DNA of 64,000 nt. Origin: Euglena gracilis. Taxonomy: Eukaryota; Euglenida; Euglenophyceae; Euglenales. The translations under genes and the position numbers were made by a program. Shown here in pieces: positions 21,263 through 32,965 of the stretch. Within the stretch, counting starts at the first letter, position 1. Each line of letters opens with the position of its first letter. Location of the stretch: contig CP154956.1 of the NCBI GenBank assembly GCA_039621445.1, positions 60,149,178-60,213,177 on the forward strand, given 5' to 3'. A model generated the notes under the pieces. That model was not told the origin of the DNA, made no database searches, and worked only from the letters and a program-made list of their open reading frames with translations.

Positions 21263-22888
21263 CATATTCCCCTCCCCCCCCCCTTCCATGAGGCTAGGTT
21301 GTATGGACCACCAATGAGTCATTTTAGATGAGCATGGGAGTAGGGCCAGGGTTAGGGCTTGGAGTTGCATTTGGATTCTGGAGAAAAGAATATTCAGGGG
21401 ATTGCAAAAATAATTACTGTCTCACAATGGAATGGAATCTGTCAAAAAAAGCTTTGTTGGTCTCAAAGAGCGTTTCATTTATCTCACTAAAGTCTCAAAA
21501 ACAATTTCCATCTGTCTTGCTGAGAAAGAGCCAAAGAATGCATACCTCTGAAACAAATCACCTTGGGAAAAACTGGGCATTTTATTTAACTGAGCAATTG
21601 TTTCAGGAATTATTTGGACAAATTCCCGAATTTGGGTCACATCTTTGGCGGCATTTCTGTTGAAATTTAAGCCTAACCTGGACTGGAAACACCAAACCCT
21701 TACCCTTCCTGCAACTTCCAGCCTTTTGGAACAATCATCACTCTGACAACAAATATCATTGCCTCGGCACATTACCACCGTGAGAGTGCATCTACTTTGG
21801 AATTCTGGGATCTGGTTGATTGTACCCACTTGGAGATCTGAGGCGGTGTGTTTTTCTTCACACTAAAGCTTTTCAGCCTTTCTTTGGAAGTTGTGCAGAC
21901 CGAGTGATATCTTTGTGCTTCAATGCTCTGAAGAAAAAGTCGGATTCACCCCTTTTGAATTTTTTTGGCTGGGGTGGACTGGACTTTTGTGGCGCCTTGG
22001 ACAAGCCCATAATCACTTTTTGTTGCTTTTTCCCCTGGTGACACGTTTTCCACAATGTGCAGAAACCGTGTTTTGCGTTCCAAATATCACTGAAAACGTG
22101 TGAAACACCCAAAAAGGACATAAAGGACCTTACTCACAAAATACTCAGATCATTTTTTTGACAGCACCGACACCCTAGGAATGTGCCCAAATCTTCGTAA
22201 AAAAAGGCTCCCCATTCCCTTTTACAAACGAAAAAACCCGCTGCAGAATGCATCTCTGAAAAATAGACTTTTACGTTTCCCTGCACAGACTTCTGGACCA
22301 GGGAATTCAGGGAAGAAATGTTCCGGTTTTGGAGAGGGCAGCAATTTTTTTTTAAAAAAAGGTCCCCTTTCTTTCACCGAAGTGTGGAGCAAATAAAAAC
22401 CTTTTCCCAGGACCATCAGAAACACTTCACTTTGAAAACACTTGCACAATTGCACAAATGATTGAAATGTAATCTGTTTCCGCAATTGTGCAAATAACTG
22501 TTTAGGTTCTTGTGCAATTGTGCTGGTACACCAGTTGACTTATCCTCGCTGGGACCGTTTCCCGAGATGGTCTTCTGCTTCTCAGGAAATGGAAAAATAA
22601 ATGGGTGTCCAGAAATATTGTGAAATTTTGGTTTCAGGCATAGAAAATGGGAGCGCTTGTTCCCCATTGCCAATGTGTATTGCAAGGAGCAATTGGCCGC
22701 GATGGGTCTCGCTTAAGTGACATATCAGCACCTAGGTCTGGGGGGTGCGGGGCTGAAATGGGACCCTCAAATTTTTCTTGATGGGTGGTTAGAAAAAAAC
22801 GGGGTTAATGTTTTGGGCATATTTTTTGGCCTTCTGTGGGCCAAATATTCGCCTAATCTTAGGGCTAGTTTTTTGGGCAAATTGGGCA

Positions 22889-22892
<4 letters not shown>

Positions 22893-22976
<84 letters not shown>

Positions 22977-23025
22977 GATATATATATATATATATATCTA
23001 TATAGATATATATATATATATATCT

Positions 23026-23058
<33 letters not shown>

Positions 23059-23125
23059 ATGCGCCAAATTGCCCAAAAACTATATATATATATATATATA
23101 CACATATATATGTATATATTCCTAA
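22893..23125. repeat. AT microsatellite
   Basis: CATA repeats followed by long ATATAT runs with occasional GATATA or CTATAT. It can form extended AT cruciforms. No gene signal. Confidence 0.95.
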
Positions 23126-23728
23126 CCCTAGCCCAATTCCTGTGGATGCACAGTAATGCACATTGGAAACGACCAAAATCTCCCCAATGGAACGCGGAAT
23201 TGGTGTAGAAAATGCCGAAATCGGGGACATGTCTCACTTGTGTGATGAGAGAGAGGGGGGGTTCTGAATCCCACCCAGGGGTTTTTTTCAGCCTTGGACC
23301 CCGGGGGGGGACCCACTCACTTTTCCCCGAAAATGGCCAAAAATCACGAAAAATGCTAAGAAATGGCACCTGTTCAAAAACTTTCGGTGCCTTCGGTAAA
23401 GTATATCCCACCTCCCCCTGGGGGGACCCCCCGGGGGGGGTGCTTGCAGAGCAAAATTTTAGCACTCTGTAGTGATCCACCAAGCACTTCGCAGCCCTGG
23501 CCAGCAATATTCTCCCAATTTCAGTGGGCACATCCCCTAAATTTGGGCCTGACTTGAAATCAGACCCCAAAATCATCTGCCCAACAGCATCAGGTGGGCT
23601 CAAGAGCAGCTTGCGTCGGGCAGGGTTCGGAGGGCAATGTTGGGTCCACAACACTTGGGTCGTGGCACACAGAGGCACATCATGGGGTAGGTATGCGGCA
23701 GGCTGGGCCGGGTCAGCCCACGCCGCAC

Positions 23729-23837
23729 GCGAATTGTGTACAGGATGGAACCCCAGGCAACACTGGAGGCGGTGGCCAGCCATGGGCCATGGATTTCCAT
23801 TTTATTGTATGGCAACAGGACGCCATACCCCGGCACC
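23729..23837 (-). CDS. Weak exon candidate
   Basis: After GAGCAG a frame reads VPGYGVLLPYNKMEIHGPW then LATASSVAWGSILYTIR and ends at GTGCGG, a donor type common here. A GT-poor 5' neighbourhood and lack of partner exons keep this tentative; no family is recognised. Confidence 0.25.
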
Positions 23838-24184
23838 CTGCTCGGGGCGCCCTATGTGTGCCAGTCAGATTGACGTCCTTTGAGAACTATTATTGATTCT
23901 TTTTTTCAGAATAACGTCACCAGATTCCAAAAAAAGTGGGGGGTTACCTGAGAATTTTGTTGGTCATACTCAGCCACAGCCCAAAAAAAAAGTCAGCCTA
24001 CGGGCTGTGGTGATGGTGTGTGTACAAGCATGGCCCTGCCTCACGCAGCAGCGCTCCAACCAGTTCTGCTGTGGTGCGCTGTGCAAATTTGAGGCCAGTT
24101 TTATGAGAGCAGGTTTTTTCAGGCAAGGGGACGAGGGGCCACATTGCAGTGAGAAACAATAATACACCGTGGCAACCCCCGTCA

Positions 24185-24301
24185 AACCAAGATGGGGAGA
24201 TGACTTCGACAAGGTGACCATTTTGGGTTTAAAAAAAAAACAGGGCTAAAATGCACTTTTAGCCACAAAGGTCACCTTGTCGAAGTCGCCGCCCCCTCAT
24301 C
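24185..24301. repeat. Inverted repeat with GACTTCGACAAGGTGACC arms
   Basis: CAAGATGGGGAGATGACTTC continuing to GACAAGGTGACC on the plus strand is mirrored by GGTCACCTTGTCGAAGTC through CATCTTG at 24269-24301. The loop is about 50 bp. Each arm ends in AAG|GTGACC, which looks like an exon end. Confidence 0.7.
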
Positions 24302-24518
24302 TTGCGCGCCTGGATCTCCACTGTGATCTTGGTTTTCCATTTTCACCTTCGAGTCGCAAACTTTGGTGATTCTGGACGTCCTGGAATTTGTTGTAATGGG
24401 ATTGGACTTTTTATCTGCGCAGTCTGCTCCAGTATCACACCGTCCCCAAAAGCTGCGGGAAAGCCCGGGGGGGTCTGGTCTCAAAGTCAAAAGCAGCCCA
24501 AACTCACAAATGGGCAAA

Positions 24519-24555
24519 TTATATATATATAAATAAATATATATATATAAATATA

Positions 24556-24604
<49 letters not shown>

Positions 24605-24621
24605 TATACAAAGGATATTAT

Positions 24622-24653
<32 letters not shown>

Positions 24654-24742
24654 ATATATATATCTATACATAACATATATACATATATATGTATATATAT
24701 TATATACATGTATATATATGTATATATATATATATATTATAT
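24519..24742. repeat. AT microsatellite
   Basis: ATATAT runs interrupted by AAATA and CATATA. Similar in make-up to the tract at 22.9 kb. Confidence 0.95.
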
Positions 24743-25291
24743 AACCTCAGAACATGTTGCCCAAATCTCGGGGCACAGGGCACACTTCAGGGCATCGCTG
24801 TGCAGCGCCAAGAAACATCCCTTGGGTGGATGGGAATGGCCGCCAACAATAGCAAAAAACTTCCTTTCCCCCATGGGCTGTCACTTCAGCTTACTTCTTC
24901 TTGGCCAGCACCCTGAGGGAGTGGTAACGGGCAGCCCTTGACTGTGGAGGGACGAAGGAGGGGGCGATGGAGGCTCATGGTGGGACAACGGCAGCATACA
25001 GCACAGAGGTAGGGGACAGGCCTCCGTAGGCAGGGGGGTTGCCTTGGGCAGGGGATGTGGCGACCCATATGGCTGAAAGGGTGAAAGTCTAATCCTTTGG
25101 GACACAAAAAAAAATACTTCACTTCAGCGAGGAGGTTGGGACGTCCTCCTCCAGAAACAGTCGAAACGTCCCCTTTGGCCACTTACAGCCATGGGGGGGC
25201 AGACAGCGGTGGAGGGAGGGCGAATAAGGATGAGGCATCCCATTGGGTCGGATCGGTGGGTCAGACACTACTTACAATAGATGGGGGGCCC

Positions 25292-27700
25292 TCAGCGTTG
25301 GATGTGCGCCTGGTTCTTGTAGATGAGCAGGTTGCAGTCGGCGTGGTAGATGCAGTACGTGCTGGTGGACCCGAGCTCGTCCCGCCTGACAGGGGGGGGG
25401 GGGGCTGTGAAATGGGAGATTCAGGATGATCATGCAGACCACAAAACAGGTACAAAAAACTGTGACCACCGACAACTAGTATGACTGGAAGTGAAGTGCG
25501 GCCTTTGGGGGGGGGGGGGGGCGGCCGCCTTTGGGGGGGGGGGTGGGACTGGGTAAGGGGACGCTCAGGGCACCTTCCCGCGCACCCTGCCAAAAATAGA
25601 GGAAACCCCCCTCTCCAGGGGTCCCCACTCAACCCCATCCCCCAGAGGGTTCAGGAAAGTCCCTAATTCCCTCAGGGGCATTAACCTTAAAAAAAAAAAC
25701 TCTGATACCTGCACAACGATGAGGAGGGAGGCTCAACAACGGTTGAGTGAATATTGGCCCCTGGGAGGTTCGAAATATCTACCTCAAGGAAAATGAACAA
25801 CAGCAGGGACAGACAAGGCACAGGCGCAAACACACAGCCAATTATTGGGACAACGTTATTTAGTGATGCAACGCTCAAGGGTTCTGAAACAATAAAAAGG
25901 AAAGTTGTGTGGATCGAAGAATTTCATAGGACCGAAGCATAATCTGCTTTTTTAGCAGGAGAGAAAGCAGAGGGAGTGCAAATTGTCGAAAAAATTGGTG
26001 TGCAGGGCCGGTAAAGGACAGTCGAGGTTGGGGCCAAGGGGGCCTTGCCCGGGTGGGAAGTTGTTCAGGTAGATCCCCAAGACTTGTCAGCTGATGCATA
26101 ATTGGGCATCTGTTTGACTTGTGGGTCTCATTATATTAACATATCAAAATTAACGTATGCACCCCCACAGGCTACGGTGAAGAAAAGAAGGTAAAGAAAA
26201 TGTGTTTTGAGCTGAAGCTACCTCTTGGAAAATAATTTTGCACTTCGATTATTTCTGCACCGCACACATATGGGCACCTTTGGATCAAACACGACAAAAT
26301 GATTCCCCCTGACAAATAAAAAACATGGAGCATCTTTTGGGGCACCGCTTCCAGCCAGTAGACAGCACGATGAAGTCTCCCTCCTGCTCGTTCACCACCT
26401 TGATGATGTTCTCCGCAACCGAAATGGATCGGTCTCGTGCAACACGCACCACGTCCACCTTCTTGCACAGTGTTGCAGTCTGTGCCGGCACAAAGGGCGA
26501 TATCCATCCCTGCAATGTTTAGCACCTGCAGCACCACACCGGTCATGACAATTTCATTCACATCACCAAAAACTGGCAAGTGGGTTACAGACCTGCTGCA
26601 TTACGCTCTGGGCATCCTTCAGCGCACCCTCAGCCCCACTGCGTTCGTCGTTGATGGTAAAGACGTACACCTGCAGAAAGGTGCAAGCACACACAGCAGT
26701 TTGAGGAATTCTTCTCGGTCTTTGTCGGTGATGGCAGTTTGGACGCCGGCATCCCAGGCAGCACCTCATCAGACGCCCTTGCCAGGGTCAGGATGAACTC
26801 CACCGACTTCAATGCCAGGGCAGACCTGGACAGCGTGGATAATGGTGCACACTCTTTCTTCACTTTCTCAATGACCTGCAGATTGGAAGCAATCCCCCTG
26901 GTTCAAAGGAGGGACTTTGCGGCAGAATCCTTCATTCAAGATAAGTGCATGCTGGCACTCCAGGCAATGGTCGTGTTTTCAGCACTTCGCCACTAAACCC
27001 CCCCCCAAAAATAAGACCCCCCCCAAAAATAAGACCCCCCCTGGGCCGATCGAGCAGAAATCCAAAAATAAGACCCCCCCCATAAATAAGACCCCCCTTG
27101 ACGGCGCGAAGCGCCGGGGACGGTGAAAATTTTCCCTGAAAAATTACCAAAAACCCCAATTTCATACACAAAAATGATGAAATTTCAAAAAATTTCAGAT
27201 TTTTGAAGTGGAAAAAACATGGTAAATGTCAAATTACACCATTTCACACATGGCGCGAAGCGCCGAAGGAAAAATTTTAGCCCCGGATCGGTCAAGAAAA
27301 AATCCAAAAATAAGACCCCCCCCAAAAATAAGACCCCCCCTGGAGGCTTCCAGCAACGGACCCAAAAATAAGACCCGGGTCTTATTTTGGGGGGGGGGTT
27401 TAGATCGCCATTCCTCCAGATAAAAGTGTCCTTCCCAGAATCAAGACGCCCCACAGGATCACAGTTGATCGCAAAAACATAGGTATTCCGTCCCCCCCCC
27501 ATCAGTAAACTGAAGGAGGGCGAAACCTCGTCCAGATATGGCATCCCAAATCATTTGCCTGCAATGCTTCTTTGAGCCGGGGGGGGGGGAGGTAGAAGGA
27601 AGGCAAATGCAGGTCAGGTAGAAGGAAGGCAAACAGCCATGGAGGAGGCCAACCCGTCAATGGCCACCAAGTACCGCCGCCCCTCCTTCTTGGGCACCCC
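25292..27700 (-). CDS. USP domain 2 exons
   Basis: Domain two starts RRYLVAIDG in exon 27767-27635. It continues in 26875-26765 (SVEFILTLARASDE), 26670-26593 (VYVFTINDERSGAEGALKD) and 26479-26346 (SVAENIIKVVNEQEGDFIVL then STG). It closes in 25385-25292 (GSTSTYCIYHADCNLLIYKN). The pattern STG...LGSTS resembles the phosphate-binding loop of ATP-binding USPs (G-x2-G-x9-G-S/T), but the first part of that loop is not a perfect match. Exons 26875 to 25292 agree in phase at every junction. Confidence 0.85.
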
Positions 27701-30700
27701 GGGGCGGATGACGCAGACCGGGATGTACGAGCACCGCACAAGGGCGTCCGTGATACGGCCCACCGCCCTGCGGAGGCCATCCGTGTGGCCACCACCCAGC
27801 GAGCTGGGCAGGGCGGGGTTGGGCGAGGAGGCCGGGGGGGGTGGCCACCCCGAAGGTGCCTTGCCTCCCCCCAAATGCCCTCAAATATGTTTATTTGGAC
27901 ACTTTTTTGATAAAGCATCAAAGGGGGAAAATCCGACCATTTGGTGCATCTCTGGGTAACCCTGTGGATCCATCACCTCTTGGCAGGGGAGGAGGGGGGC
28001 CTTGCCCTTGCCCCCCCCCCCTGCTGTCCATCATTGGGGGATACCACCAACAAAACTCCGACACCATCCTCGTGTCAAACCTTCGGATAACCCGAAAAAA
28101 ACATTCATATTGGATAATTGCTGCAGATTAGAATGGAAAAGATTACGGAAAGAAAGGTAATAAATTTCAAAAGTGGAGGAACGAGACCACTTTTCCAGGA
28201 CGAAATGGAAAGGGAGTTCATCTTTCCTTTCATATGTGAGCACACAGGTGCCATAACATCGCGAATAATAAGCATCCCCCCCCCGGCCAACAGAGTGGGT
28301 GTTCAAAATAATAATACATCCACCATCAACCGCAAAATTGAAAGCAATTTGACAGCAAAATGAGTAATACTTAAATGTTGTCAGGGCATGCTATGATAGA
28401 ACACTGGGTTACCGCAAAAAAAAAAAGCAACGTCAACCTCCAATCTGAAGTGCCTTGGGGCCATTGAATGCGGAAAAAAAGTTCCAAAGGTGGGAATCCA
28501 AATATTTCACCATGGTCCAGAATAACTATGCTTTCCTGCCGCCGCCAGAGGCAGCGTTATGCAACTTTTGCCTCGACACATCTCTGGGGGGTGCTCACCA
28601 GAAATAGGCCACAGAATTGGCAGAACGCACCGCTTGTCGCCCTCCACACGGTGGCGGGTTCCGGTGCAGATCAGACCACACTGCTGCCGATCCCCATAGT
28701 CCGCCAACGCCTGCGCCACATCCTTCGGCGAGCCCAGCTCCTTCGAGAGGAACTTGAAGTTGGGCAGCTGAGAGCACAGGACGCTGGGACACAGGGCGGA
28801 GGGTTTCTCCCACCAACCCACTCACCCCCCCTCCGGGGGGGACTTGGGGAGCCGCTTTTGGGGAATCAATTTTCGGAGGTCAAAAGATTCTCGGTGCTTT
28901 ATCTCAGGCGGCGCATCTCGCACTTAAGGATTTTCTTCTTTGTCTGTGTGCGCAATTGCGCACATCAACATTTTTTTTACAAGTTCCTTGAACTGCCAAC
29001 TCCACCTGGTGAAACAGCAATATATAAGGTTCACACCTCACAATACAGGTGATGAAACACAAAGGTCACAAATTATCATCCCAACAAGCCTTCCGACACA
29101 TCTGGAGCAACAAATTGGTGTTGTTGTCTGTGAAACAGGTAGGTGGTACACTCTGGCTGTTACGTCCATGGGCTTTATGGGCTTTGGTGTGTCCATGCTG
29201 CCTGCAACTGCCGATGATGCAAACCTGTTTGATGGGGACCGACTATCCACCATTTGGACAACGTGATGTGCAGGCAAATTAGGCGACGATTGTGGCATAA
29301 AAAAACCTTCCAGAACTCTGCCACTATCGACGGATCGAAATGTGTGGCTATGGATGGAACACTCACGTGACCCAAATGTATGAAGTGAGGGTCGATGTGT
29401 GCATGTGCGCACACCAAGCACATGTATATTTTGTGTAGGTGGTTGGTGTGCGCATTTGCGCGCATCGACCACTTGTGTATTTGAAGATGGTTGGTGTGTG
29501 CAAATGCGCACACCAAGCACACGCAAACACACAGATGGCCGATGTGTGCAAATGCGCACACTAACCACTTACACAAAGTACACATGCGGTCGGTATATGT
29601 GAATGGTTGATGTGCGCATTTGCACACACCAACTACTTGAAATTTGGGAAATATACTCCACATTTTCTAATTATCACATGAAACACAAAAAGACCTGCCT
29701 TTTCTTGGCTCTGGAAGGAAAGGTTGATTCAAGGATTTTGAAGGGGTATTATTTGCAATGTGCGACAAAAGACGGTGGCTTGCAAATATACCTTTGTTGT
29801 ACCTCCATATTGTGGAGTGCTCTTCGTCCGTAATAGTTGATGTGCGCACTTGCGCACACCGACCATTGTGGATGACAAACTTTTGAAACTATTGTGTGGT
29901 GAAATTCTGGTTTTAGGTAATGTGAAATGTTCATTGGAGCACACTACATGACAAGACAAAATTTTGTCCTCTCCATGGGCAGGTGTGTATGTCTGATTTC
30001 CAACCCGGACGACCGATCGTTTCACGTCATTGGTTTGGAAATTGCGTGGGAGGAATTGATGATGCGCAATCCCCCATGACTGCTGGACACTTTTCTTCAA
30101 AAACAACGGCTTCCAGAATCGTGTGAGCAATCTTCCTATTTCCTCGACCAGGAATCATTTTTTTCCATTTTTTCCCACGATGATGCTTCATTTTCGCCTG
30201 CGAAAAATTGCAGCACACAGGTTTTTGTGCACAAAATCGAGAGTGTCTGAGTCCCAAGACTTTCACGCAACATGCGTGAGTAACACGCTCTCATTTACTA
30301 TTGTTTCTATCAACCCGCAGCATGCCCCCCCCCCCAGTGTGTCGTCCCGGTTGTGGTGGATAACAATGCCACCTCGGTGGCTGCTGCTGAACTGGGGGGT
30401 TAATAACGGCCTTGTGGATGCTCAAGTGCATCCACCTATCATCACCTGGCTGCAATAAAACACAAGCCAGGGGGCAAGTGGCAGGGGCAGGGATTTCTTT
30501 TAAGATTGGGGGGAGGGGGGAGCCCACCCCCTCACCCCCTGGGGGACCATTTGGGGGGGGGTCCAACAACTGGTGAGGAGAGCCGCATCGCTCAAAATGG
30601 GGGGAGGCGGAACCTGGATTTTGGTGGTTTTGTCAGTGTTTTTTCAACTTTGGGGGGATAGGTCCAGGGGTTTTTGTGGCATTCAAACCTCAAAAAAAAC

Positions 30701-31190
30701 AGCAAAAACAAACACGTATTTCCTGGGAGTGCCGGTGCCCAAAACGAGAAATCGCCCAAATCGTGTCCAACCCTGCTCCCTCTCGCTCTCACCCCTTGTA
30801 ACGCCGGCGCCCAAATCAAAATTTGGTCGATGTGCGAAAATGCGCACATCGACCAAAAAAAGCTTAAGTGGGAGATGTGCCGAGATGTGCCGCCTAAGTT
30901 TATGTCGAAAATCAAGCCCACCTTTGGGGTACCCAGCCTGAAACTCCGAGGCCCCCCGTGTCAGCTGGGGGGGGGGGGGGGCAGATGGCTGGGGCCCTCC
31001 CATTGGCTTCAGGACAGGAGACCTGCCTGCGGGTGGCGCAGTCCACTGCGATTGCCTTGCAGCGGCCCTCCTCCTTGGGGTCGGCGTCCTTCGCGGCGCA
31101 GTACAGCGCGTGCACCTCGTCCCGCACCGTGGTGAAGAGGGCCGTGGCCTCCAGGGCTGCGGTGCAGCGCACCGGTCCCGAACGGCAACC
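25292..31190 (-). CDS. Tandem-domain universal stress protein (UspA family)
   Basis: Universal stress proteins are small alpha/beta, often ATP-binding proteins linked to stress tolerance; the exact role here is unknown. Exons in transcript order: about 31190-31023, 28767-28631, 27767-27635, 26875-26765, 26670-26593, 26479-26346, 25385-25292, ending in TGA at 25294. Every junction from 28631 onward is in phase. Two USP domains are joined head to tail inside exon 27767-27635: domain one ends IPVCVIRP and domain two begins RRYLVAIDG. The first domain's beta-1 strand is missing, so at least one upstream exon remains (candidate at 32012-32077). Donors include GTGCGT, GTTTGC, GTGCTG, GTCTGT and GTGCCC. 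The introns are 0.1-2.3 kb and carry the TGTGCGCA palindromes. Confidence 0.85.
27000..27400. repeat. AAAAATAAGACCCCCC repeat block
   Basis: Repeated AAAAATAAGACCCCCCC units surround two GGCGCGAAGCGCCG hairpins. A related block with AAATATAAAACCCCCCC units is at 39765-40160. It lies in a USP intron. Confidence 0.75.
27635..31190 (-). CDS. USP domain 1 exons
   Basis: The stretch 31190-31023 contains ALEATALFTTVRDEVHALYC, a USP helix-1/strand-2 pattern, with nearly every codon ending in G or C and donor GTCTCC. Exon 28767-28631 reads LPNFKFLSKELGSPKDVAQ then CGLICTGTR, the USP segment before the nucleotide-binding loop, and ends with two bases of an Arg codon at GTGCGT. Exon 27767-27635 completes that Arg and reads VGRITDALVRCSYIPVCVIRP, the final helix and strand. 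The 5' border of the first exon is uncertain because several AG acceptors fit. Confidence 0.82.
28945..30860. repeat. Eight dispersed copies of a TGTGCGCA/TGCGCACA palindrome
   Basis: Copies near 28945, 29395, 29440, 29487, 29535, 29603, 29836 and 30826 share the form GGTCGATGTGCGCA-NN-TGCGCACATCGACC with variation. Each is about 32-34 bp. The five between 29395 and 29640 are spaced 45-70 bp apart. They lie in the long USP intron between 31023 and 28767. Confidence 0.85.
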
Positions 31191-32011
31191 CCCGGCCCCG
31201 TACCACTTCCGGCAGAGTGCATATTGGAACTGCCATGCGCCGTGATGTGGAACCACCAGCAGACTAACAGCAGAGTGGACAGACACCTCGAGTACTGATG
31301 TCAGACCCATCAAAGGCACAGCAGATGCCCAGTGTCCCATCCGTTCGCCTGAGGGAAGTCAAAGAAAGAAAGGAGCTTTTGACATATTCGCAGGAGCTTC
31401 AGACCATAGATCAACTTAACGACGGCGCTTTTGCCTGGGCTCAACCCCATCACCCACATTTTCTTTTGACCCACCCATGAAAACCTTGAAAAAAATTTAA
31501 CTCCTGCCATTGGGTCGGGATAGTTGACCCTGAGTGCACTCTTCCCCTGGGGGGAGGGGCAGCAGTTAGGGCCTGCCCTAGACCCCACCAGCCAACTAGC
31601 TTCAAACCCCAAACACTAAAAGAAAGCGTCAAAGCACGGATGGGCTCCCCGCGACACACACTCCACTACCTGCGGCTCCAAACCGCTGTGGATAAAGCCA
31701 ATGACACACATGCCCACCCCTCTGTTGCAGAAAAGCACACTGACTCTGTGTTTTACACCCCGATGGGGCTTGGCGGGCTTGGCGGGGGGGGGAGAGCTTG
31801 GCGGGGCTCCTCTCTATGGGATTGAGGGACAGAACCATGTGCCTGCCTCACAGATTTGAAGATCCGGTGGCAAGTGCTGAAGGACACCCAAACAGAAAGT
31901 GCAACGGGAGCACTGAAGTTCGTGCTGGCAATGCTCATCGAACAATAATCATTCGGCGTGGGGCGGACGGGACAGCCGGGCAAAAGAAAAACGACGGACG
32001 CACCTTCGCAC

Positions 32012-32077
32012 ACAGGGAACGGCTGCGCGCTGCGTTGCATCGTCAGCATTGCGCAGGGCACTTTGGTCCATCGCTGG
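32012..32077 (-). CDS. Candidate upstream exon of the USP gene
   Basis: A 66-nt, phase-0 stretch lies between acceptor TTCAG and donor GTGCGA, the donor type used elsewhere in the window. It reads PAMDQSALRNADDATQ, which could be the strand-1/DGS region of a USP domain. A second frame is also open across it, so the call is weak. Confidence 0.3.
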
Positions 32078-32272
32078 CTGAACAACCTGGGGGCACATGG
32101 AGAGGTGGGCCAGGACCACCCACGTCCCCGGTCCCAAGCCCCACTGTGTGGCATGGAGACCCCTGGCGGACCTCGGCATATCATTGCGAACAGCCACCCA
32201 CTGCAGCTGGCAATTGAAGGGGGCGGCTCCTACTCAAAAACCTCTTAGAAAACACTCTTATCCCGGAGTAAA

Positions 32273-32631
32273 ATGGGTCCACGCAAAAATGGTGTGCGCA
32301 GAGAGAACCGTCAGAAACCACAGCAGGCAAGAGAAGTATCCGCACAGCAGAACCTTCACAATGGTCGGGCTCTTCCGCGCGGAGGTTTGATTGCGCTTGG
32401 GGGAAGTGCTGAACCACTTGCGGAAGGAAGGAATGGCGCTCCCGAACATACAAGAGCCCGGGGGGAGAAAGACGGCGGCGGGGGAACAGAGAACAGAGAA
32501 GAGGGGCTGTGGACTGGAGGAGCGGCCTATGCGTCCCCTGCCAGGGCCTTGGGTGGGGAAGAAGGGCACTGTGGGTTCGCGCACCAGCCGCTCCCAGCAG
32601 CGACCCGCAAACCGTGCCTTGCCACTCCAGG
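32273..32631 (+). CDS. Candidate first exon, divergent from the USP gene
   Basis: An ATG at 32273 opens 119 codons (MGPRKNGVRRENRQKPQQ...) that run to the classical donor GTGAGT at 32632. A second frame, from ATG at 32433, is open to the same donor. Third-position bias is modest. It lies a few hundred bases upstream of the USP gene on the opposite strand, so a shared promoter region is possible. No family is recognised. Confidence 0.25.
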
Positions 32632-32965
32632 GTGAGTGTGCTGCAGCCTGAGAACTCAGTTTAGTCCAGGTTTACCGCCTTGTGCTGATGAGAGCCAATC
32701 AAAAAGAACCTCACAGGAATATCGACACAGACAAATCTGGCTGTCAGTCCGGTGCAGTGCCGGTCCAGTGCCGGAGCTTCATTAATTGCCTCTTGGCGTG
32801 AAGGAAGCAGTCAGGGTACATTCTCTCTGGATCGTATTTTCTAACTCTCAAACCTCGGCCTCTTGTCCATTGTAAGAATGTCCAGGATGAAACTTACCAG
32901 GATTCATTTTCATAATAAATGGTATTGGGTATTTCTTGTGCCTTGAACGTTGTGCCAAACACAGA

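Larger units (their letters stand above)
19400..23700. other. Intergenic, no gene recognised
   Basis: AT-richer sequence upstream of TBCE with A/T-run repeats, a tandem duplication and an AT microsatellite. No exon with supported splice sites was found. The TBCE promoter should lie just above 19.35 kb, but no motif could be assigned. Confidence 0.5.

Noticed and set aside
24287-24460. Minus-strand exon at 24.3-24.46 kb
   Set aside because: Two or three frames are open with different donors, and the 3' part belongs to an inverted repeat; no choice could be justified.
28945-29640. CRISPR-like array
   Set aside because: The repeats are palindromic, variable and unevenly spaced, lie in an intron of a spliced gene, and have no cas genes nearby.
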